DNA of 64,000 nt from an uncultured Acidimicrobiales bacterium (GTDB taxonomy: Bacteria; Actinomycetota; Acidimicrobiia; Acidimicrobiales; SHLQ01), in assembly GCA_938038785.1 (NCBI GenBank), contig CALHTB010000008.1, positions 1 to 64,000 on the forward strand, given 5' to 3'. Positions 39,632-48,730 of this stretch are shown here, piece after piece. The position numbers and the translations under genes are program-made. How positions within the stretch are numbered: position 1 is the stretch's first letter; each line of letters starts with the position of its first letter. The notes beneath the pieces were generated by a model that saw nothing but the letters and a program-made list of their open reading frames with translations, searched no databases and was not told the origin of the DNA.

Positions 39632-40936
39632 TTACCCGGCGAAGTGGATGTTGGTGAATTGCGATCGGAATTCAGTGACATCGGTGGCCACTGTTGATGG
39701 ATCTTCGGCGTCTAGCGCCCTCGAGATGAGCTCGGCGAGGGGTGCCATGTGCGTCGCTGACGCGCCCCAGCGCACGAGTTCGTTGGTGCCAACTCGAAGA
39801 CCGTCGCCGTCGCCAGAGGGCAAGCCAATGGCGCAGGTGAGGAGATTTGCTAGCCGTAGGCGCTTTGCACACTCGTGCCCGCCGCCATAGCTCCGAGCGT
39901 CGATGGCCAACGCATGTGACACCGTGAACCCGCCGGCGGCGGTTGCAATAGGCACACCCAATTCGTCGAGCGCGGAGGCTAGAACCGATGCGGTCTCGAC
40001 CATGGCCGCGGCGTGGTCGTGGCCGAACTCTCGCCAGTCCGCAAGGGTGACGGCGAGGCCCGCCGTCTTCGCCGCGTCGAAGTTCGCGGTGAGCCCGGGG
40101 AACGCGATTTGGTCGACACGCGAAGCGATTGCTTCGTCGTTGGTGACCAGCAGTCCGCCCGCCGGACCGGCCAAACTCTTGTAGGTGCTCATCGTCATGA
40201 TGTGCGCGCCATCGTTCAGCGGATTTGGCCATGCTCCGCCAGCGATCGGCCCCGACAGGTGTGCCGCATCGAAGAGCAAGGTTGCTCCCACTTCATCGGC
40301 CACGGCACGCAGCCCGACGACGTCATGGAAGGCGAGGTTCAAGCTGCATCCAATGGTGATCATCGATGGCTTGATCTGGTGTGCCAGCTCCCGCGTTTTC
40401 TCAACATCGACCGTGTAGTTCGCGGCGTCGATTGGCGCTGGATGAATAGTGAGGCCAAAGTGGCCAGCTGCACCAGGGGAGTGGTGCGTGACATGGCCAG
40501 CGATCGATGCCGGCGGGGCGATGATTGCATCGCCTGGCTCGCAGCAGGCCATAAACGCATACAAGTTGGCCAATGCGCCCGACGGAATCCGGACCTCCGC
40601 GAAGCTGGCATCGAATACCTCGGCAGCAAGTTCGGCGGCAATGATCTCGATCTGTTCGATCCCTTCGAGACCCATCTCATACTTATCGCCGGGATACCCA
40701 AGCGATGGTCGAGGGTTGAGGGCATGCATCGCCGCGACCGCTCGAGGACTCATGGTGTTTGTCGCCGGGTTGAGGTTGACGCACTCGATGTCGTGGATAG
40801 CCTCGCTTGTTCGAACCAGTGATTCGATCGAGTCGCGGACATCGCTGGTGCTGGCCGACGATGTCGTACCTGCCACCGATTGAACGAAGTCCTCAGAGGC
40901 GGCGGGAACCCACGAACGGGCAGATAGACGAGGCAT
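39632..40936 (-). CDS. Serine hydroxymethyltransferase-like PLP enzyme, atypical
   Basis: A 434-residue fold-type I PLP enzyme with an SHMT plan: LNPATNTMSPRAVAAMHA, RPSLGYPGDKYEMGLEGIEQ, PSGALANLYAFMACCEPGD, LLFDAAHLSGPIAGGAWPNP, and the PLP lysine in IMTMSTYKSLAGPAGGLLVT (about residue 254). True GlyA has THKTLRGPRGG here. The substitution of His by Tyr before the lysine and the looser N-terminus suggest another aldolase or transferase reaction. The RsmJ-like gene lies 15 bp upstream on the same strand. Confidence 0.8.
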   Translation of the reverse strand: MPRLSARSWVPAASEDFVQSVAGTTSSASTSDVRDSIESLVRTSEAIHDIECVNLNPATNTMSPRAVAAMHALNPRPSLGYPGDKYEMGLEGIEQIEIIAAELAAEVFDASFAEVRIPSGALANLYAFMACCEPGDAIIAPPASIAGHVTHHSPGAAGHFGLTIHPAPIDAANYTVDVEKTRELAHQIKPSMITIGCSLNLAFHDVVGLRAVADEVGATLLFDAAHLSGPIAGGAWPNPLNDGAHIMTMSTYKSLAGPAGGLLVTNDEAIASRVDQIAFPGLTANFDAAKTAGLAVTLADWREFGHDHAAAMVETASVLASALDELGVPIATAAGGFTVSHALAIDARSYGGGHECAKRLRLANLLTCAIGLPSGDGDGLRVGTNELVRWGASATHMAPLAELISRALDAEDPSTVATDVTEFRSQFTNIHFAG

Positions 40937-40951
40937 GACGAGAAGCGTACG

Positions 40952-41752
40952 TCAGGTTGTTGCGGGTGCCCGATACCAGCCAGCGTTGCTGTTGCTGGGC
41001 ACCCACTCAAGGCCTTGCTTGCTAAACCACGGCTGGGAATCCGATGCCTTGATGACCACCCACCGGCGAGCAACCCGGCGCGCCGCATGAACCCAAGCTT
41101 CGGTCAGCGGAGTTGGGTTGGCCACTACACGAAGAAGCTCGAAGCCTCGATCCGAGGTGGTGGGTGTGTCGAACATCGGATCGATGAGCACCGTGTCGAA
41201 ATCGTTCGCGCTGCATGTCTGTAGATAGCTTTGCGCATCGGCCAGAATGAGCCGAATTTGCCCACTCGAGCGCGTGGGCTCGACATCGGGGTCGAGCTGT
41301 TTCAGTCCTTGTGTTGCAAGATGAAACAACGCTCGACTCGATTCGATGCCGACCACCTGGCCGGTTACACCGACCGCGCGAGCCATAACCCGTGCGTCTC
41401 TTCCTAGGCCGAACGTCGTATCGAGGACGCGGTCTCCTGCAACTGCCTCAGCAGCGCGCAACAGTGGGTCGATTTCGCCTCGTACAAGGGCTTGAAGACG
41501 GATGTAGGCCGTCCCGAGGTGAAACTTCAAGACCCCTTCAGAACTAGCGAGATGCACCCCATCGTTGGTGAATAGAAGCGACACCTGCCCTCCACCCAGA
41601 ACAGCGCGTATGGGCCGGTCGCTGCGCTCGACGAATGGCAGCCCCCACAAGATGGCAAGCGTGCGCGCTTGATCAACAACGTCCGCCCCGGCCTTTCGAC
41701 TCGTCGATACGACAAGATCAGGTTGAGAGTTGTTGCCGAGCTCGGGGGTCAA
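40952..41752 (-). CDS. RsmJ-like SAM-dependent methyltransferase
   Basis: About 266 residues. The N-domain has RKAGADVVDQARTLAILWGL and VKFHLGTAY-like LKFHLGTAYIRLQAL; the SAM domain has DRVLDTTFGLGRDARVMARA, VVGIESSRALFHLATQGL and the DTVLIDPMFDTPTTSDRG motif, close to the DPMFP of RsmJ, the 16S rRNA m2G1516 methyltransferase. The product may instead be another tRNA/rRNA methylase. The start is uncertain: TTG 41752 lies in the loop of a GGGGG/CCCCC hairpin. It lies in a minus-strand series behind the giant gene. Confidence 0.78.
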   Translation of the reverse strand: MTPELGNNSQPDLVVSTSRKAGADVVDQARTLAILWGLPFVERSDRPIRAVLGGGQVSLLFTNDGVHLASSEGVLKFHLGTAYIRLQALVRGEIDPLLRAAEAVAGDRVLDTTFGLGRDARVMARAVGVTGQVVGIESSRALFHLATQGLKQLDPDVEPTRSSGQIRLILADAQSYLQTCSANDFDTVLIDPMFDTPTTSDRGFELLRVVANPTPLTEAWVHAARRVARRWVVIKASDSQPWFSKQGLEWVPSNSNAGWYRAPATT

Positions 41753-41775
41753 GCCCCCACGGTAACGCCTCTCGG

Positions 41776-44700
41776 CTAGCTACAAGGAGTTGCCGTAGCC
41801 GGATTTGATGCGCGCGGCGTGGCGATCGACCGCCACTCAAAGTCGAACGACGCGTTGCCTGAGTTCTGGCAACCGTTGTTCCCTCGTTCCCAACTGGTGA
41901 GTCGATTCCGCGTCGCAGGTAGGTCGACAGCGAAGGTAATCTGGTCGATGACGGTGCCTGCCGGATCTCGCAAGTCCACCACATTGTCTTGACTGATGTT
42001 CTTTGTGAAGGAGCGGTTTGCTAAAGGCCCAGAATAGGACTGTCCGCCAAGTAGGTACGTATCACCGGGTTGCAACGTGAAGTTCGGCAGGTTCGCGACC
42101 AAGCCGCCATCCTCGTAGATTCGGTAGCCCCTGAGGCTGATCGGGGTAGTCGACGGGTTGAACAGCTCGATGAACTCATCTTCGTCAACGCCAAGTCCGG
42201 TTGTGATCTCGCCGATGACGAGCCGGGCTGCTGGGTCGGACTGGTACGTCGGTGGTGTACACGGAATAATGCCATCCACGATACGTGTGGCCGTGATGTC
42301 GTAGTTGTGCTTGGTGAAGTCGGTTGCGTTGTCATTGGTGTCCTGGCACGTGCCTTGGCCATACACCGATTTACGTTTGAAGCTCTGGGGGCGGTTGGTG
42401 ACAACCGAGCGTGAGACGCCGGTGCCTTCGGACAAGCCCGAACTTGAGCTGCCAACCAAATCCAACACTCCGTACTGGTTGTGCACGATCTGGAACGAAT
42501 AGTCCCAGCTGTTGATCGCCGGGAGGAAAATCGCGTCGGTGTTGTTTCCAGGGATGCCGAACGGACCGAAGAGCTGTCCAATTAGGTAGTGTTCGCCAGC
42601 GGTCCACGGGTCAGCTTCGGCCCCTCCGATCGAAATTGGGGAATTCCCTACGAGCGTGCCGTTTTGATAGATCTCAAGCCGTATGTCTTTGCGATCGTAG
42701 GTGTACGGCGAAGCGTTATAGAGCTCGATGAAGTTGGCGTTGCCGGTGCCACTGTCGACCATTCCGTTGACGGCGAACTCACTGATGACCGGGTTGGCAA
42801 GGGCGAGGCCGGGTGCGTGTATCGGATCGTTCGAATCGCCCGCGCTGTTCGTGCGGGTTGGGTCCGGATCGGTATCGACAGATCCGATCGCAGTTGCACA
42901 GTTTCCGTTGGCGAGAGCGTCCCCGCTGCCGGTCCGTTCCCAACATCCGCTCATTGTGTGGTTGATGCCATCTGCGGTGAGTGACAACGAGTCGTTGCCG
43001 CTAAGGATGAGGTCAGCCTCGAACGTTGGATCCCAAACTCCCCACTGGACAAACGGCGGTCGCAAGCCAATTTCAGAGTCGGCCGCGGCCTCATCTCCCC
43101 ATGCCAAGTACGCGACGAGAAGCCCGTTGTCGTCATACATGAAGAGATCGTCGTTTGGTCGCAGCGTTTCGTTTGTTGTTGTGCTCGTAGGTGGAACCAC
43201 GAGCTCGAGGTCGGCGTCCGGAGCGGTCTCAGTTGTATTCGGGTCGAGCCAAATGACTGCCCGGCCCCCGTCGACGAGAGATTGACCTGGCCCAAACCCA
43301 ATGCCCAAGGGGTTGGCGTCGGGTTCTGCAGCGGGGTAGTCAAATATCGTCCAGCCTTCCAGGGAGACGGTGCCTCCGCTGATGTTGTAGATCTCGATGA
43401 AGTCGGTCTGGGTGCTGCCAGGCTTGTGTCCGGAGAAGGACACCTCATTGAAGATGACCTGACCCATGAACGGTGATGGGGTTGCGCCGAACCGACTTTC
43501 GACCGTAACGGTCACGCTTTGTGGTGCGCTGGTTTCAGCTGGCGTACCGTCGTCGGTCGCCTCAATCAGGAGGGTACGAACAGGGCCGTCATCGAAGTTG
43601 ATTGCGGTAGCGAGCGAAAGAGCACCCGACGAGTCGATCGTGAAGTTGCCAAGTGGGTCGCCGCCCACGATCGCGTAGTTCACTATCGAGCTGTCGACGT
43701 CGGTGGCGATAACGACGCCAGCGTTGCCGTTCAGGATCGTGCCAGCTGGCTGGTCATCGGCGATGGCGAAGATCTGCCCAGCAGCGACGACCGGCGGATC
43801 ATTTGCATCGTTGATGTCGATAGTGATCGTTCCTGTGTCATCAAAGTTGTCGGCAGTGCCAGTTTCGAAGACACGGAGGTCGAGGGTGTAGCTGTTCGTT
43901 GCTTCGAAGTCGAACTCTGCACTCGTGCTGATCACTCCGGTTGTTGGATCTATCGAGAACAGGCCAAGTCCCGTGCCGCCGGTGATCTCGTACTGGAACG
44001 AATCGCCGTCAGGCTCGAAGGTGCTGATCGTGGAAACGACCTGAACCGATGGCGTGAGGTTCTCGTCAACGTTGCCCCGACCAGAAATGGTCAACTCCGG
44101 TGGCTCGTTGACGTCGCCGACGGTGATGATTACCGACTCGGTAGACGGTTGGGCCGCTGGGCTGCCGGTTGCCGTTACCTGGACGGTGTAGGTGTCAAAC
44201 GACTCGACGTCGATCGTCGCTGGGCCGGCTCGGAAGATGTTTCCGTTGGCGTCGATGCCGAAGGTATTGGTCGGGTCGACGATGCTCCAGGTGACGGGGT
44301 CACCGTCGGGATCGACAAACGTTACGGCCCCTCCGGTCACTGGTGTTGAAGTAGGGACGTTCTCGTCGATCGTGAAGGTCTGGTTCGGGTTGATGACCGG
44401 CGGCTCGTCGAAGTTTCCAATAGGAATAACGATGGTTTGGGTATCGGTGAGCAGGCCATCATCGACGATGATGTCCAGCGTGTGCTGGGTGGTCGGCGGT
44501 GCGGTGTCGTAGTCGACGGCAACGTCGAGGGTGATTTCGCCGGTCAACGGGTCGATTGAGAAGATGCCGTCGCCAGTGCCGCCGACGATGCTCCAACTCA
44601 GCGTGTCATTTTCGGGGTCGGTTGCGACCAAGGAGGCGACAACCGCCGACGGGGTGGTGTTCTCGAGCATCACGGGAATGATCGTCGGCGTGATTTCCGG

Positions 44701-47700
44701 AGCTTCATTCTGGTCGGTGACGTCGATGTCGAGTGTCAGCGTGTCGCTGCCGGTCCCGCCCGAAAGCGAGTCGTCGACGGTGATGACCACCGTATGAAGG
44801 GTTTGGTTTTCGGTATCGAGGTCGGTGTTGTCAAATACGCTGATTTCGCCTGTGGTTGGGTCGATTGCGAATATCCCCGAAGGGTCGTTCATCGCAAAGG
44901 TGAGTTGGTTGCCTTCTGGATCGGTGGCGGTGATCTGGTCGGTGACAACGGTGCCCGCTGGGCTGTTCTCAAGAACGCGAACTGGCACCACCGGTGGAGC
45001 AACAATGGTCGGTGCTTCGTTGACGTCGATGATGTCGATCGTTGCTGGCTCCGAACCAGTCGCTCCGTCGGGATCGGTGGCGATGATAGTGATCGGATAG
45101 CTCGTAGCGGCCTCAAAGTCGAGCGATGACGCCAGACTGATTTCTCCGGTCGTTGGGTTGATTGCAAACGTGTTCGATGGGTCGTCGAGAGAGAACGTCA
45201 ACGCATCGGCGTCGCCGTCGGAGGCCTTTGCAACGGCCGGCGTGACCGCAAGTGGTGGTGCTGCGTCTTCAGAGATGGTGAACGTCTGTGCTGGCTCAAC
45301 GACAGGTGTTTCGTTGACGTCATTCACCACAATGACTACTGGCGCGGTGGCCGTTGCGCCAGGCACCGCGCTGTCGGTGACTGTCAGCGTAAGGCTGTAG
45401 GACGAGGCGGTCTCAAAGTCGAGCGGGGAGGTGTTTCGAATCTTGCCCAGCGCATCGATAGCAAAGTTGGAAGAGCCAGGACCGGTAAGTGAGTAGGTGA
45501 GCGCGTCACCATCTTCGTCCGAAGCGTTGATCTGCCCGACCAGGGTGGCGTTCGCTTGGTTCTCGTCGATGTCGAACGGTCCAAACGGTGCAATGGTGGG
45601 CGAGTCATTGCGATCGGTTACAAATACCGTCACCGGTGCGCTGCCCTGGCCTCCTGATGGATCTGTTGCCGTGACGGTCACCGTGAGCTGCGGCGTCGCC
45701 TCGTGATTGAGCGGCTTGGCTGTTCGAATGATCTCGCCGGTGGCAGGATCGATCGTGACATAACCACCGGGGTCGACGAGGCTGTACGTCAACGTGTCGT
45801 TCTCGATATCGGTAGCAACGATTGGAGGATCAAGCGTGACCGTTCCCGCAGGCGTATTCTCGCCAACGCTCACGGTTTGTCCAGTAACCACGATCGGTGC
45901 ATCGTTGGTGTCGACGACCGAAATGGTGATCGTCTCGGTGGCTGTCAGTGCCGGAGATCCGTCATCGGTGACTTCCACATCGAGCGTGTACGACGAGGTC
46001 GTTTCGAAGTCCAGAGGTTGTGTCACCGTGATTGCGCCGGTGGTTGGGTCGATTGTAAACACTGGTTCGCCGGTGCCACCAACGATCGCGTAGGTCAAGG
46101 AGTCGGCGTCGATATCGCTGGCCACAACAGTTGCAATATCGGTGCCTGGGATCGCGTTTTCTGGGACGCCTGGCACGGCAAGCGGCGCAATGGCTGGAGC
46201 TTCGTTGACATTGACGACGTTGATTACGACGGGCAACGTTGTTTGCGAACCGCTCGCTGCATCGGTTGCGATGATGGTCACGGCGAACAAATTCGAATTC
46301 TCGAAATCAAGAGGGGGAGCAACCAAGCTGATCTCGCCGGTCGCTGGATCGATCGCGAAGGTATTGCTGAGGTCGACGATCGAGTAGGTGATTGCGTCTC
46401 CCTCTGGGTCCGTTGCAGAAATTGCGCCGTTGGTAACGGGAACGTTCAGGCCAGCGTTCTCGGCGATGGTCAAGGTCTCAGGTGTTGCAAAGACGGGAGG
46501 TTGGTTGACGTTCGCAACAGGTTCGCTTGGCTTTGCTCCGACGGTGATGGTCACCTGTGCCGGAGGGCTCTCGAGCTCGCCGTCGGACGCGAGATAACTA
46601 AAGACAGTCTCACCAGAAAATCCAGGTGTAGGAGTAAAGGTGACGATGCCGTCAGCCAACGTGACCGTTCCATTTGGCGAGCTGCCAACGGTGGAGACCG
46701 ACAGCGAATCACTGTCGACATCGGTGTCGTTCGCTAGGAGGCTTGTGACGGGAATCTGGACAGCCTCGTCAAAGAGGGTTGTAGCACTATCTGGCTCTGC
46801 GACCGGCGCATCGTTTATGGGGTTGACATCAACGACGACGTTCTGTGTAACGGTGGTGGTGCCGTCGGAAACTGCGATGGTCAGAGCGACTTCAGCAGTC
46901 TCGGATCCATCATGGGTGATGGTCAGCTCTTGGCCCTGAATCGACGCGGTGCCGTTGGTGGGGGCTTCAACAATGGTGAGGGTCAGCTCGTCGCCATCGA
47001 GATCACGAGTGTCGATCTGCGCTGAGGCAGTCCCTCCTTCATCCACCGACACGCTTGGCGCCGAAAGAGAGGGCACATCATCGATTGGAGCAATGGAGAC
47101 AACGATGTTCTGGCTGCTGCACAGATTGGTCGCATCGCACACTTGGACTGCGAATGCGTCCGTGCCGTTGCTGTTGGAGTCTGGGGTGTAGACAAACTCG
47201 AGATCGCCGCCTGCACCCGATGGAACGATGGTACTAAGTGCGCCGTCCCCAAGTGCGACGTCCCCGCGCGATGGTTCGATGGTGACGGTGATACTAAATG
47301 GGCCGGTTCCAGAAACGGTAACAGATCCGGGAATCGGTTGGTCTTCGTCGCCGCTGACATCGAGGGCAGCGATCACTGGTGGTTCAGCTTCAGCAAAGGC
47401 GAGCTGTTCGGGCGCCGGCGGTTGCGCTTCGGGAAGCCCGACGATGGCGTTGACTGCGATCGCCACAGCCGCAGTGGCAGCTGACGCTGCGCTAGATACT
47501 GCAGTGGTGAGCGCGTTTCCGAGCGGAACGCCACGGATGATCGGCAGGTTGGTGAAGAAGGCGAGAGGGCCAGCGGTTCGACGGAGGTCACCCAGACCGA
47601 TGTTCATGAACGCTCGGGAGACAACAGGGTCGAACTGGCTGCCCGCCTTGTCTGCGACTTCCTGGCGGGCGAGCTCGGCGGGCATCGGCTTCTTGTACGA

Positions 47701-48561
47701 GCGCGTTGACGTCATCACGTCGAACGCGTCGGCGACTGCGACGATGCGAGCCGAGAGAGGGATATCAGTTCCTGCTTGGCCGAGCGGATAACCATTGCCA
47801 TCCCAGCGCTCGTGATGGCCAACCGCGGCGTGACGCCACTCGCCCAACCAGTCAGCGAGCGGTGCGAGGTATTCCTCAGCTTTCGCGGGGTGTTCTTTGA
47901 GAATGGCCCACTCTTCGTCGGTTGGTCGACCTTCCTTGTTCAGGATCTCCGAAGGCACGTGGAGCTTGCCCATATCGTGCAGAAGCGCCGACCAGCGGAG
48001 CTTGCCGAGTTCATCGTCTCCAAGGCCCATCTCTTCGCCGATGAGTTCGGAGTAGGCACGGACACGCTCGGCGTGGCCGCGGGTCATGCGGTCGTGCTCT
48101 GCGAGGACAGCCACGAGCTCGAGCATCTGCTCGGAGTAGGTGTCCTCGTCACTAAACAGCTCGCCGCTTTCTTGGATATCGGCGAGGCGTCGTTTGACAG
48201 ATCGGGTAGAGCCCGTTTTCAGCGCCACGGAAAATCGCGACGGAGCTTGATCGGGGAAGATCAGCGAGAGACGGAACAGCACCGTCAGGGGGGTCAGTTT
48301 CGACATGGCTCGCTCGAGAACCCGAACGAGAAGCATCGCGGCGATGGCAAGGCCGATCCACCACACCCACTTGTTCAATCCAACGCGCTCAGGTGGAAAG
48401 TTCTTTGAGACCCAAAGCGACGCGATGATCGAGACAACGAGTGGAAAGATGAAGATTAAGAATCGGACAATGCGCGCAAACCACTGATGGCTTTCCCATC
48501 GCGAAGTTTGAAGCTCGTCACTAGCCGTCTGTGTTGGGCCAGCCACCGGACCTGATGACAT
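41776..48561 (-). CDS. Giant HD-GYP / cadherin-repeat / lamin-tail-domain transmembrane protein, 2261 aa
   Basis: Two membrane helices (residues 31-51 and 65-82) are followed by a complete HD-GYP domain (about 145-320): His163, HD195-196 in LLHDMGKLHVP, HP224-225, HH249-250 and DGNGYP. A third hydrophobic segment (348-374) should put the rest outside. From about 395 to 690 there are Ig/cadherin-like modules, and from about 690 to 1690 ten cadherin-type repeats (each with ATDPEGD-, FAIDPTTGEI- and LDFE-like cores). Three lamin-tail domains end it, near 1697-1850, 1920-2003 and 2110-2184. HD-GYP domains break down cyclic di-GMP. No LPXTG or C-terminal anchor. A TTGACA lies about 50 bp upstream; no good -10 was seen. 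Confidence 0.92.
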   Translation of the reverse strand: MSSGPVAGPTQTASDELQTSRWESHQWFARIVRFLIFIFPLVVSIIASLWVSKNFPPERVGLNKWVWWIGLAIAAMLLVRVLERAMSKLTPLTVLFRLSLIFPDQAPSRFSVALKTGSTRSVKRRLADIQESGELFSDEDTYSEQMLELVAVLAEHDRMTRGHAERVRAYSELIGEEMGLGDDELGKLRWSALLHDMGKLHVPSEILNKEGRPTDEEWAILKEHPAKAEEYLAPLADWLGEWRHAAVGHHERWDGNGYPLGQAGTDIPLSARIVAVADAFDVMTSTRSYKKPMPAELARQEVADKAGSQFDPVVSRAFMNIGLGDLRRTAGPLAFFTNLPIIRGVPLGNALTTAVSSAASAATAAVAIAVNAIVGLPEAQPPAPEQLAFAEAEPPVIAALDVSGDEDQPIPGSVTVSGTGPFSITVTIEPSRGDVALGDGALSTIVPSGAGGDLEFVYTPDSNSNGTDAFAVQVCDATNLCSSQNIVVSIAPIDDVPSLSAPSVSVDEGGTASAQIDTRDLDGDELTLTIVEAPTNGTASIQGQELTITHDGSETAEVALTIAVSDGTTTVTQNVVVDVNPINDAPVAEPDSATTLFDEAVQIPVTSLLANDTDVDSDSLSVSTVGSSPNGTVTLADGIVTFTPTPGFSGETVFSYLASDGELESPPAQVTITVGAKPSEPVANVNQPPVFATPETLTIAENAGLNVPVTNGAISATDPEGDAITYSIVDLSNTFAIDPATGEISLVAPPLDFENSNLFAVTIIATDAASGSQTTLPVVINVVNVNEAPAIAPLAVPGVPENAIPGTDIATVVASDIDADSLTYAIVGGTGEPVFTIDPTTGAITVTQPLDFETTSSYTLDVEVTDDGSPALTATETITISVVDTNDAPIVVTGQTVSVGENTPAGTVTLDPPIVATDIENDTLTYSLVDPGGYVTIDPATGEIIRTAKPLNHEATPQLTVTVTATDPSGGQGSAPVTVFVTDRNDSPTIAPFGPFDIDENQANATLVGQINASDEDGDALTYSLTGPGSSNFAIDALGKIRNTSPLDFETASSYSLTLTVTDSAVPGATATAPVVIVVNDVNETPVVEPAQTFTISEDAAPPLAVTPAVAKASDGDADALTFSLDDPSNTFAINPTTGEISLASSLDFEAATSYPITIIATDPDGATGSEPATIDIIDVNEAPTIVAPPVVPVRVLENSPAGTVVTDQITATDPEGNQLTFAMNDPSGIFAIDPTTGEISVFDNTDLDTENQTLHTVVITVDDSLSGGTGSDTLTLDIDVTDQNEAPEITPTIIPVMLENTTPSAVVASLVATDPENDTLSWSIVGGTGDGIFSIDPLTGEITLDVAVDYDTAPPTTQHTLDIIVDDGLLTDTQTIVIPIGNFDEPPVINPNQTFTIDENVPTSTPVTGGAVTFVDPDGDPVTWSIVDPTNTFGIDANGNIFRAGPATIDVESFDTYTVQVTATGSPAAQPSTESVIITVGDVNEPPELTISGRGNVDENLTPSVQVVSTISTFEPDGDSFQYEITGGTGLGLFSIDPTTGVISTSAEFDFEATNSYTLDLRVFETGTADNFDDTGTITIDINDANDPPVVAAGQIFAIADDQPAGTILNGNAGVVIATDVDSSIVNYAIVGGDPLGNFTIDSSGALSLATAINFDDGPVRTLLIEATDDGTPAETSAPQSVTVTVESRFGATPSPFMGQVIFNEVSFSGHKPGSTQTDFIEIYNISGGTVSLEGWTIFDYPAAEPDANPLGIGFGPGQSLVDGGRAVIWLDPNTTETAPDADLELVVPPTSTTTNETLRPNDDLFMYDDNGLLVAYLAWGDEAAADSEIGLRPPFVQWGVWDPTFEADLILSGNDSLSLTADGINHTMSGCWERTGSGDALANGNCATAIGSVDTDPDPTRTNSAGDSNDPIHAPGLALANPVISEFAVNGMVDSGTGNANFIELYNASPYTYDRKDIRLEIYQNGTLVGNSPISIGGAEADPWTAGEHYLIGQLFGPFGIPGNNTDAIFLPAINSWDYSFQIVHNQYGVLDLVGSSSSGLSEGTGVSRSVVTNRPQSFKRKSVYGQGTCQDTNDNATDFTKHNYDITATRIVDGIIPCTPPTYQSDPAARLVIGEITTGLGVDEDEFIELFNPSTTPISLRGYRIYEDGGLVANLPNFTLQPGDTYLLGGQSYSGPLANRSFTKNISQDNVVDLRDPAGTVIDQITFAVDLPATRNRLTSWERGNNGCQNSGNASFDFEWRSIATPRASNPATATPCS

Positions 48562-48730
48562 ACAGGCTTAATCGGTGCGAGTACCCCAAAAGTAAGATTC
48601 CGTATGTCAAAATGTACGGCCCATACCCCCTGCTAATTCAGGGCTTTATGTGTTGTTCTCGGTTGTGATGGAGGGGTTCCCGCAAGGCTTTTCACGAAAA
48701 GTCGCAGGATTCGTGGAGGACCCGAGATAC
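48562..48730. other. Non-coding gap between the giant gene and gcvP
   Basis: 169 bp that must hold the promoter of the giant minus-strand gene and the end of the gcvP gene upstream of it. A TTGACA (minus strand, about 48605-48610) could be a -35 box. I see no RNA gene and no clear terminator. Confidence 0.3.

Noticed and set aside
48562-48730. Cyclic di-GMP riboswitch ahead of the HD-GYP gene
   Set aside because: The conserved GCACGGGCAAACC-type core is not present on either strand.
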